From Theobroma cacao (taxonomy: Eukaryota > Streptophyta > Magnoliopsida > Malvales > Malvaceae), in contig NC_030853.1 of assembly GCF_000208745.1 (NCBI RefSeq), positions 25,233,442 through 25,297,441 on the forward strand: DNA of 64,000 bases, written 5' to 3'. The notes below the pieces were generated by a model. That model was not told where the DNA came from. It made no database searches and saw only the letters and a list, made by a program, of their open reading frames with translations. Of the stretch, positions 1 to 11,000 are shown one piece after another. A program made the translations under genes and the position numbers. The stretch's first letter is position 1. The number at the start of each line of letters is the position of its first letter.

Positions 1-191
1 GTAAAATAACAGATCAAGCTGGTAAGAGACTAACTCTGTAAAGTAGAGTTGTATAAATAATGTAAAATAGAGCTGATAGAACATGGATGAATTGGCTACC
101 ATTTTATTTCTTTGTTTCATATTTACCTTTTTGAATAAAAAATTAACACTGTAAATTTGCTGATTAAGCTTCTTGCATTATTAGCTTGCAG

Positions 192-3100
192 GGTCCTTTA
201 GTCAAAAAGAATTCCTCCCACTGGATGCACTCTTCTGCTGTTGAATACTTCCACCTGCTTCCTTTTGTACGGATCATTTCTCAATGGTTCTTGAGGTTTG
301 TGATATTTATTTAATGTAGGCTAAATTACATCCCCTTGCATAGTGGGAAAAGGCTTAGATTGTTGTTTTTGTATGATAAGTTGAATTCTCATACAGGTTG
401 CTCCGAAATTGTGGAGACAACTACTATATACATCCATTAAATGTCATCTGGGAGTTGTTATTAAATGATAAATTTGCTCTATATTGTAGGTTAGTGCTTC
501 TGTCTGTTAGAGGACAGATAAAATCATATTTGTAAATGTGGAAAAACCAATATCTGTTTCAATCTAGGAAAATGCAAATGTTTGTCTACTTAGAAATATT
601 ACGTATGATGCCAAGTGTGTCATGCACAATTTGCTATGCGATACAAAGTTCATTGAACTGTTAGATTGGGGGATGCTTGATGTTTGGATTTAATCATAAG
701 GACAAACACAAAAAATAAGGATGGGAAACATTGTTTTTGAGATGTTTGGTTGATCTGTAATTAGAGGAAAAATATTGAAGATTAGTATATATGCTGTAAT
801 ACACTATTATCTGCATGCTTTTAATTTAGAAGTTATGATTTCTCTGCATAAAGCTCTTGCAAGTTCGATTTGGATTTCGTGGAGTTCTCATCACTCACCT
901 GAGCACTAGATCTTAATATTTGGGAGTATAGGATTTGTCATCATCTTGAACGTTTCACTTTACCACATGTACCATTATATTGATACTAGAGTTTAAATAT
1001 TTGGCTAAGCTTTTCTGAAGAAATATTTATATCCCTATCAAACTCTGTTTTCCCTAACAGGAAAATAATTGTTTTAGAAGTATGCCCTCGGTTTGGCCCC
1101 CGATCAGGCTTACCCTCCTTAGGTGCTTCGCATTTGTTTTAGTATATGCTTGGAAGATTATTCGTTCACACTGTGATATGGGACACTGAGCTTGTTTGGC
1201 TTTTAAAGTTACTTGCAAGGTTCTTTGAGGTTTAAAAAGATAATAAAAAATGGTTAAAATGCATTCTGGAATCAAGGTCAAGGGAGAAATTGGGGGTCTA
1301 GCTAGTTGTTAGGTGCTGTCCAGGTTTTACAAACAGTGCCTGAACAGTGTTTGAATTTAGGGTTGAATTCTATAGGTGAATTATTGTAGGTAGGACTGGG
1401 GTCATGAGAAGTAGTATTTATGGTTTTACTGCAAAATCAACTTATTTCAGTTCTGAATTTTAGTTAAGACTCAACAAAATTGAATAGAAGGAGAAGAAGA
1501 AAGTTCCAAGCTGCACAAGTAGGTTTCCTTGGGCATTACACCTTTGGTTGACTGCTTCATGCATTCACAAAGGGTACTAATTCTGAAATCCTTGAAAATA
1601 GGTTTCTATTAGTGAAAGCATTACCTTGTTTGAGATCCAAAATAGAAACTAACAAAATTGACTTAAAACCATCTCCTAAGCTGCAAAGGAGAACCCAATA
1701 ACATAAGAAATGCCTAAAATAAGACCCTTGGACTCAAAATCTTGTGTTTATAGCAACTCTGAAGTTACCAGAGTAGTCCCTAACACTTGAAACTGAAGAA
1801 AAAGGACCTATGAGATCAAACCTGCAATGTTTAACTTGAAGAAATATAAATTACATGACAATTTTAACTAATAAAGCCTCCTTGAGCTCCCAACCTTAGC
1901 CTACCTTCGGTGGCTGCTATCACTGGACTTGAGTTCACTTACCACCCAAGTTTCCTATTTAAATGGATATTTGTATGGATTACTTCTGCCATATCTCACT
2001 AATGTTATTTATGTTTGTGTGCCTGTGTATGTATGCATGTGTCTTCCTTTTTTACTTTTTCTGATTATCCCTTTACAATTTCTGTTGCGGGGATGTTCTT
2101 CCAAACAGTTCACAGGATCAGGAGTCAGTACTGGAAGTGGTAAATGAATATGGCCCTGAAATGACAGAAAAACCTTGTGAGCCAGAAGCTGTTAATAACA
2201 GAAATAGAAATATGATTAGTGGTGGAGTAGTAGAGGCTCTCAGTAACAGCACCAATGCTGAATCAGAAAATCAGAATGAGAAGAATGAGCTTTGTACAGA
2301 TGGCATCTTGGATGCTATTGATGGGCCTTGGAATATGGATGTCAACGACAATTTTGTGGTTTACTCTGAACAAACATTAACATGCAAAAATCTTGCTGAG
2401 AAAGTCCAACATGATGCTCAGCTAAAGATGAATTCTTTTGCAGAGAGCGATTCCGATGGTGCAACTAATGTTGCTAAGGTGTGGGCTAATAACTGCTTTT
2501 GATTTGTCAACAATTGAAAAATGCTAATTAGATTAGAGAATTTTTGTTCGATAACAAAGGAACTAGATACTGTATTTCTTTGCAGTCAACATGATTCACT
2601 ATGAATATTTTATATAATATCAACTTCTGGAATTTTTTTCAGCCCTTAGTACCGGAAATTTTTTCAGCACTTAGTACTGGAAATTTTTTCAGCACATGGT
2701 ACATAACAATGTTGAGTTAACAATTGAAAAATGTTCATTAGGTTTGAGAATTTTTATTATTAACAAGGTACACTAAGGATGTTTTTTATTTCAGCACTCA
2801 TCACTTAACCATGCTGAGTGGATCTACTGATGCATGCCAAAATAACTATATAAATTAAAAAGAGTATTAGTTTGTCAGTTTTTGAAGGGGGTTTGTTGGG
2901 CATACACATGGAGACCAGACCAGTATCTCTGTACCACATTGGCAGAAATCTCACCCCCTATTTGGTTCCTTGTAAGCCCCTTTGTAAAACAACTTTTTAG
3001 TTTAAGAAGAAGCCTATGCTATGGGTCAAACAGTCCAAGGAAGCTAGGCTTTTGTTTATCATTCAGTTATTTGTTGGTGCTTTGTTTAACCTTTTAAGCT

Positions 3101-6100
3101 TCACTATTCTTTTCTTGTCTACTTTTTAGTTATTGTATCAAATGTAATCCTGAAATTTGGGTGCAGTTTGAGGTGGTTGATTCGATATTTCAAAGCATTT
3201 GTCATTCTAGAAAAGCAGCATGCAAATATATGCCTTCTTGTCAGGATGGGATGCCTACAGGCAATCATGCTCCAGTTATTCATGAGTCCAACTCCGAATA
3301 TTCTGCCAAACTACAAAATATTGTAGCCTCAAAGGAACACATCTTGTCAGAAACTGCTTGGAGAGTTCTACATAGAAAAAGGGATAAACTGGTATGATTT
3401 TTTTTTTATTATTTTTTTCATTTGTCAAATGGTGCTTAAAATGCATGCCTTCTTTGACTAATCAATCACACAAAGACAGTTGAACTTGTAGTAGTATGCT
3501 GACCACATTTATTCTGTAGATGATATTGGTAATATCTAGTCAGATAACCTGTGTATAGGCAGCAGTCTTTAAACATCTGAATACAATCACCTATAATTTA
3601 TCCTTGAAAGTCCCATTTTGAAGTGATTCATTCTCCTTTATCTCATATTTGTTTCATCCTTAGGTTCGTCAGCTACGCAATATTGGAGATGAGATTGCTC
3701 AGTGTGATAAACAGATCCAAACTATTTTGAGTGGTATTTTTTTCCATTGCTCTTGTTTTATGCTTCATCTTCTTTAATCGATGATATGCTCTGTTCTTTC
3801 CTATTTTTCTTTTATAGTTCTGTATTTTTGATTAACGGTTAGTGTGCCACTGTGCTATAACACACTAAAATGGATCCAATTTTTGTGTAGTCACAATCAA
3901 CCAGAGTCATCTGCTTGTGTATATATATTTTTTTTGAAGGGCATGAACATTTCACTGAAAGAGCTGGCAAGGGGGTTGCCAGAAAAAAGCAGAGAGGGTA
4001 GAGAAAAATCCCTTCAGCTGCTAATCCCCTGTTACAAAGAGACCTTATGGGCCACACAATTCAGCCACAAAAAAGCAACAAGTCCCCATTACAAGGGTCC
4101 TAAATGGCAACACAGTTCAGCCACAGAACACAAGAAAAAAAAATGCAAAGGGGCAGAAAATATTCATGCCAACCTGTACATGCAGAAATACCCCAAAATC
4201 AGAGAAAGACGGGTAGTTTTTGCTTTTGGTTTTGCCCTTTTTTTTTTCTTTTGAGAAGGGTGTGAATGTTGGGTGAACTGAGTGGGTGGGTGGCCTTGAG
4301 AATGACAGTCTGAATTATGCGTATTGAGTCAAAGTAGTAGCCACATGGATTTTCTGGTGACCAGGAATTCAGTTCGCTTTTCCAATGTGAAGTTCCGGTC
4401 ATTTTCATTGAAATACAACAAATGGTAATCACATTTTGGATTCTTATTTTAGATTTTTACCTTTCCTAATCCTAATATGCTGTTTTAGCTATTGCTAAAT
4501 GCGCAGCAACTAAATGGGTGATTATATATACAAGGCTTACTGTGCCGATAGACTGTTTAACTCTCTTTACTATGCTACGAGTTAAAGTCAAGCATTATGT
4601 ACTTTCTGAGATGTAAATTACATTTGCTAGAGGGGCTTCTGAAATTTAGTTGATGATTGTTTTCTCCAGGACTCACCTTCTTTTGCTTGTCTCCTTTTTT
4701 TTTTTTAATTTCTTTCTTTTCTTCTTGTCTTTATTTTATTGCCATTCTGGACTCACCTTATTTAAGTTCCATTACTTTCTCTTGTCGGTAGACCATTACT
4801 TTCTAAGTCATAAACAGCATAATTAAAGTTAATAAACAAAGTTTCAGACAATTACTTACTTGGAATGTGTTAAATACAATCTATACGGAGATTCCATTAC
4901 TCTTATGAGGTTCATTTAGCTTTTAGGGTTTACCTGAAGTCACAAATCCTGTTCAGCAAAGTATGTTAAAAATAGCATGAGCTTTAATGCATTATGGAGT
5001 TCTAATTGCTTTAGGAGATAAATTCCAGTTCAATCACTTAACTTAATAAGTCAGTTGTGCAGAGCAAGTCATTGAGTGCAAGTTCTTTTATTTAAACCAG
5101 AAGAGGTGCACATGCTTACTAATTTCATAGTCTTTATTGATTGATCCTTTGCTATCTCAATGGAACTGTTAAGGCAAGATCAAAGGTTACAGGTTAGAAA
5201 GTTGCAGGTCCCTTTACTCTATGACTTGGGTTAAACAACTCAGGGTTTGGAGTAAATTTAAATAGCTCAAAGCTGATTTGTTAATATTTCTTTCCAACTT
5301 TGTATAGGTGGAGAAGATGATTTGGAATTAAAGATAGACTTGATCATAGAAGGTTGTAATGATGTTTGTCTAAGGAGTGCTAGCCAAGGGAGGACATCCC
5401 ATGATTATGAGGACCAATGTTCAACTCATTACATTAAAAGAAACAGATTGTCAGAGGAAGCTCTCAGCACCCAAAATCCATGTCAGGCAAGCTTAGCCAA
5501 AAGACTTCTTCTTTTCTTTCCATTTGTAGTTCAAATATCATTTTACGGTCCATTTGGTAAGTGGAAAAAAACTTCGTTGGGGAAAATTTATTTGTGTAAA
5601 ATATTTTATAGGAAAATTTAATGTTTTCTGTTATATGGATAAACTGTCTAAAACATTTTTTGTCTTTTGGATCATCTTGTAAAAAATATTTTCCACCATG
5701 ACTCTAATTTTAAAAATTTTATACAAAGGGTACCTTCTAAGAAACCATGGATTGTTAGACCTAAATCATTATTAGGATTTTTAAATCTAAATAATTCTCA
5801 ACGTTCTTTAGATCTAAACCTTTTTTTAGTTCTCCGGAGATGTGGTCAACGGGGGTTTTTCCCGTTGAACCGTAGACTGTTTTACATCTGGAATAAGTTT
5901 CAGTTTTCCAAACAAGTATAAGTCCTGAAAACTCTTTTTGGAAAATATTTTACGTCAAAACAAACGAAGCCTTATTCTAGAAAGTGATTGCTTTAACACA
6001 AAATGTCTGAATACCAGTAAATATAGGCACCCGTTCACCTGGAGATCTATTGTGTGCTTTATTACAGAAGTTATAATACCTCTTTCCATAATCATTGTCT

Positions 6101-6968
6101 CCATAAAAAATGACACAAGCTTCAAAATAAACTTAGAAGTTAAAGTTGTCTTCCAAAAACTCTCCTTTAGCAAGCAGAGTATAAGAATGCGCAAATCTCA
6201 ATGTGATCTTTTGAAAGGTAAATTGGAAAGTAAAATACCTAAAAGTATAGCTCTTGATAAGTGGTAAGACATTGATTATGGGAATCCAAAAATTAAAGAA
6301 GTGGTAATTCCTTAGGGGATGGGGTAGTATCTTAGTATTGACCATTTTTATATTTTTGAAGCCCTTAAAGTAGTAGCTTAAGCCGTAATTCCAAATTGGA
6401 ATTTTTATGCTTTTCCCTTGTTTAGCATATAATGATTAAAATTTTTCTCATCCAGCAGGAGTTGGATGGTATATGCAACAAGAACAATTGGATGTTACCA
6501 ACTTATCATGTATTTCCATCAGATGGTAAGATCTTTCACTTCAAGGTACATTCAGAAATATGTTATACAATTTAATACGGTATAAATGCTATAGCTGCTC
6601 CTGTCTCTCGATCTGTAAATGATGAGATTTTTGAGGAACGATTGTTCTGTGATAGGCTTTTGATTGCTTCCTTCATGTTCGAGTCATGTTTCTCTAACTG
6701 TGAGATGTCTTTAACAAATTACCTTATTATCTAGTGTATGGCCATTAATTGCTTTGGAATGAAGTGTTAATAAAACAAGAAAAATGCAAGAACTAATGAG
6801 TCTATTTTGAATTTTGAAGGTGGATATCAAGCCAAAGTAACTGTAAAAGGGGTGAATATTGAGTCTTCAAGTGTGGGCGATGCTTGTCCTAAACCCTCAG
6901 AAGCAAGAGGATCAGCTGCAGCAGAGATGTTGGCCAAGCTGAATAGCATGCTAACTCCAGCCCCTTAG
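192..6968 (+). CDS. Unrecognised plant protein with C-terminal dsRNA-binding-like domain (5' part outside window)
   Basis: I do not recognise this gene. Eight in-phase exons are visible: 192-295, 397-489, 2109-2478, 3167-3391, 3664-3733, 5308-5486, 6459-6525 and 6820-6968 (TAG stop at 6966). Every junction keeps frame, which is strong evidence for a real gene. Exon 192 opens in phase 0 directly after an acceptor and has no start codon, so the N-terminus lies left of the window. The first two exons encode a hydrophobic/aromatic stretch (SQWFLRLLRNCGDNYYIHP). The third is acidic and low in structure. The 3664 exon is helical and charged (VRQLRNIGDEIAQCDKQIQ). The last two exons look like a divergent dsRNA-binding motif: helix, then TYHVFPSDGGYQAKVTVKG, then SEARGSAAAEMLAKL. 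The intron after 5486 has a GC donor, and its acceptor is a NAGNAG tandem (6456 or 6459). Function is unknown; a nuclear or RNA-linked role is only a guess. It converges on the AAA ATPase gene. Confidence 0.75.
2508..2769. repeat. Local duplications inside an intron of gene 1
   Basis: Two similar blocks lie at about 2508-2560 and 2718-2769; both contain AACAATTGAAAAATG, then GAGAATTTTT and AACAA. Between them, about 2630-2702, is a 25-base unit present two to three times (TTTTTTCAGCACTTAGTACT with small changes). The repeats lie wholly in the 2479-3166 intron and touch no exon. Confidence 0.7.
3734..5307. other. Long intron of gene 1
   Basis: Non-coding intron between the 3664-3733 and 5308-5486 exons. 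A block at about 3930-4250 is purine-rich and G-rich compared with the surroundings and is preceded by a T run at 3929-3936, which suggests an old retroposed fragment. I could not assign it to a family. The plus-strand ORF across it has no splice or family support. Confidence 0.4.
5538..5975. mobile_element. Probable non-autonomous DNA transposon (MITE) in an intron
   Basis: The ends are imperfect inverted copies: GGTCCATTTGGTAAG at about 5549 faces the reverse complement of CAAAACAAACGAAGCC at about 5957. Just inside, TGTAAAATATTTTATAGG near 5595 faces AAAATATTTTACGTC near 5943. The centre carries a perfect 8-bp stem (TCAACGGG at 5846-5853, CCCGTTGA at 5861-5868). Size, AT content and lack of coding capacity fit a hAT- or Mutator-like MITE. 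Exact ends and target-site duplication were not resolved. Confidence 0.45.
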
Positions 6969-8002
6969 TTCTAGGCTGAAGGTAGATGGGGCAAGGACTG
7001 ATGATGGTTTTTGTTTGTTCCCATCTAATTAACTGTTTAGAGGACATCTACAGTCCACCTAGGGTTAATCGAATTAAACTGCTTATATAGTCTAGTATTT
7101 TCAGTTCTATAGTTGGTGTGCCTTGAGTGGAGCACTTACCGGGTAAATCGTTGGCTAATGCAGATTGGTATTGGCTCAACCTCTTAGTAAACGATGCAGC
7201 TCTTATTTTTGCTTGAGTCGAACATCTTACTTTAGTTTCATTCTGCGGGAGAATAGAGAAAAATATAAATATCTATTTTTAGTACGAAAAAATATCTGAT
7301 ACACGTCATCAAATCTTAACACTTTATTTATAAATGATCATTTTTTTTAAAAAAAACTAAAAAGTTAATATTAAAATTTATATTTTATTAATTTTTTATT
7401 TCTTTTAAAATAATACTTCATTGACGATGAAACGTGAATTTAATAACATGACAGTGTATAAAAACTATGACAGCACATTTCTGAAATTGCTTATCTATCA
7501 AGAGTTGCATGTACGAGTATCCCACTGCCTGGAAATTTGAGCTCTGGATAGACATCGAAAAGTGGGAGAGAGCCTCCTACGACGTGCATATTTACCCCTA
7601 TGAAAGAATATGCTTCATCTCAGCCTTATATCGTGGAGGGGCTGGACTATAAAAGACCTAAATAATATTGGGGGGTATGCTGTATTTCTTAACATGGTAC
7701 TACTACGTAACCTGAATTTGGAGCCTTCCAAAATGAAGATGGAAATTGAATCATGGCTTGTATTCCTAACAAGCATGTCTGCTTGAGCGCACACCATATA
7801 CCACACGCACCCAAAGAGACACACACAGATTGCCTTCACTCAATAATATGAATTGAAAAAGAAAAGAAAATCCCGACTTTACAGCTACCTAAAGGGTTTC
7901 CTTTTTGTTTCCTTCTCTTCCTTTTTTTTTNTTCTTCTTCCTTTTTTTTTTTTGGTTTTTTTTGTTTTGTTTTTCTTTCTCTGTGAGGAGAGGCATTTGA
8001 GA
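6969..8002. other. Convergent intergenic region, 3' UTRs and poly-T with an N
   Basis: This separates the 3' ends of gene 1 (plus) and the AAA ATPase gene (minus). It must hold both 3' UTRs. It is AT-rich at 7260-7460. A long T/pyrimidine tract at about 7895-7980 contains the only undetermined base (7931). I see no gene in it. Confidence 0.6.
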
Positions 8003-11000
8003 TCAGAAATTGGCCTCATCCTCAGCAAATTTCAATAAGAACTTCAAAATTGAAGGCTTGGGATCATCTTCAACTCCTTTGTCCCTGGTTTCAAAAATCC
8101 CTTTCATAATACGAGTGTACAGCCTTTCCAGCTGAGGAATACTGTAGCTTTTGGTTCGCTCCACAAACAGTTGCTTGGCAGATTCCACTTGGTTTGAAAT
8201 CTCGTCATCTGCCATTCTAATGTCCTCGGATCCACTCCCATTTATCAGATCAGAAGCTTCTGTACAACTTTCTTGCTGGTTGCCATCACCACAAGTAGAT
8301 TCAGGCCTCTCACAGTTTATCTCGTTTGCCTCCAGGGCTTCAGATGACTTGGTTTGTACTGAATCTATGATCCTTGATTTTTCCTCTACTGCAGCACAAA
8401 TGAACAGATAATTTGATAAGTCATGACCATTGTAACACTTCTAACTAAATTATGAAAGAATAATCATCAGTAAGATAATTGTTATAGAAAGTGCAGAAAC
8501 TATAGGGTGATCAAAGAAACTACAAAACAATGATAATTTGCTTCTTTTCTTTATTCTGGTAAGGATACTGTGGTTTTGAACCCGCATAAAATATCAAAAT
8601 GCGGTATGGTGGGCTGGAGGTAGACAGAGGGATTCATTCCATAATTGATTCCCATCTCATACTAGTAATCAATATTAAGCCTGATACAAACTCCTGTTTT
8701 AAATTCAAAGGCATGAAGAACATTTTTAAACCATCTGCAGCTCTGGTACTTTGAAGGAGGCCATCTCCAAGCATGACTGGCTACTGCATATACCTTTGTA
8801 AGTAAACACAATGATTTTCACAATATACTCTACCCTGTTTCTTAACTCATTGGCTCCCACCCTTTGGTGGGTGATAAATCACATATTCTACACTTCTTAG
8901 GATTAGGATTTGGAACATAATCAAAACCATGATTTGCAATGAGATTTCTAAAATAAATATGACGGAAACTTATTGCTTACAATGAATGACCAAAATCAGA
9001 AAAGCGAAAACCTTCTACTTTTAAGATACTCCACGTTATGGGGCAAATATTAGCACTAGAAAGAAACCACCAACCAAAATCTAAGTACCAGATTCTTTTA
9101 CCCTAGAAATGGTATTATATATGGATACTAATTATTAATCAAAAAACACTGACACAGCTGCTTTAAGAGCCTGCCAACTGTTACCTTCTGGTTCTTAAGT
9201 GATTCCAAGATATGATTTAAATGAATGAGTGATAACGTTGAATGCTTAGAACTTTTGAAAGGGAAAAGCCCCTTCATAATATAAATGTAACCATATGCCT
9301 ATCCTGGTATTGGATGCCAATTGAGAAAACTAAATCCAAATCTTAGTAACAAAATATGTGAACTTATCCTAAACCCACCTGATCATGCACCTAGTGAGAG
9401 TCAGCTAAATCTATGTATACACACATAAGAGACATCCAAATACCTGCAAGGACAGTATCAACATTCTTCTTTGGCCTTTTCAAAGCCTCATAACTTTGAA
9501 GATTGACCTCTGGCTGGACATTCCGAAGTCGGGCACTTGCTCGAGTGACAGTTCCAAGCTGCACAACAGGTAGCAAGGGGAGAGTAGACACCCCTATATC
9601 ATCTGGCATATGTGCTGGACCCCCTTGGACAGCTATTTTGTCACAATAAGCAACCAGTGCAGGGTCCATCTGTGACAGCATCCCATGTACCTGATAGAAA
9701 AGAAATTAAGATTATGAAAAGAAAAAAAAGTAAGCCCCAGAGTAATGAGAAGAATATTTGGAGCAAAAGAACGAGTAAACGTACTGCATCCCGTAGTTCA
9801 TAAGCTCTACTAACAATCCTAGCACCATTATAATCATCTCCGTTATAAGCCTGAAATTCAAGAAAGCAAAGCAAATCAGGCACAGGAAACCTTATGGGAA
9901 CAGAGCAAGACAAAAAGGAAGATAATGCAGATAATATTTATTACTAAGTCTTTCAATATGTTTCCAGAACTTGGCACAAAGAACTGAAACATATAATACA
10001 TGACAAGTGTACAATGGAAAAAGACAAAAGCATCCACAGGGCTAAAAAATCCAAAGCATGCAATACAAAGACATGCCCTGTGCATGAATTTTGTCAGTAA
10101 GTCACCTTCCACTAATTTGTCACATCCCCACCTAGTGGAAAAATATATCAATGAAGTACACATTAGTTCATGTTATACACAGGATATCAGGAGAAGATTG
10201 GAATATTTGTTATAAAATTCCAGTCTCAACAACAAGAGAAGATTTGTCTACTGTGTATAGTATGTAATAAAACCAAACTTCCAAGTGATCCTTTACCTGA
10301 CATAAGAAATAATATCTGCATTTAACTTAATGTCAAAGAAGATTACAACAATAGACTGACAGTAAAGATAAATAAACTAGCAAATTATTCAGATTCTACT
10401 CTCATGTACATAGCATGCGACTGTTGGTTTTTTTGTAATGCATGTGCAGTTTAGATGCATTCATGTGTACCTGTCTATAAAATGCATCTGGTGAAGAACC
10501 TAATTCCTTTCCCTGTTATGTAATTTCAATTTTAGCAATTAGGATTTTCATATTTTTGGATTCTGGGTATTTTTGTAAATGGTCAGAACTGTAACTGTTG
10601 CAATTCCTCTACCCTTTGCTTAGTTATGTTACTTTGACGAGTTTAGATTATTATAGCATTTTGCAGTGGTTCAGGTTTATTTTCTTGGTGCCTAACTTGG
10701 TTGTTTACATGTTTAGTGGTTACTATCCTATTATGAATCTTCTTTTTTTTTTTTGAAAGACCTATTATGAATATTTTGAATATTTTGGTTTCTTGAGGCA
10801 TGGATAACGAGGAATATCTCGTGCCCCCTTCTTCCTCCTTGATTCTCTACATGCATAGACCGGTGAAACTACTGTTCATAGTGTTGCTGCAAAGCTTCCT
10901 TATTTATTCTCTTCTCCCTTCCTTTTCCTGTTCTTTATTTTTTTACTTTTTTTATTGTTAGGGGAGGGGATTTAAACTTAGGACCTCTATTTCCATGGTG

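Noticed and set aside
3844..4432. ORFs on both strands within a gene 1 intron
   Set aside because: No splice sites in phase and no family likeness; the stretch lies between two well-supported exons and ends in low-complexity T.
5322..6345. Several 60-110 codon ORFs around 5,600-6,300
   Set aside because: They fall inside the intron carrying the MITE-like element; only the first 55 codons of the 5322 ORF belong to a real exon (5308-5486).
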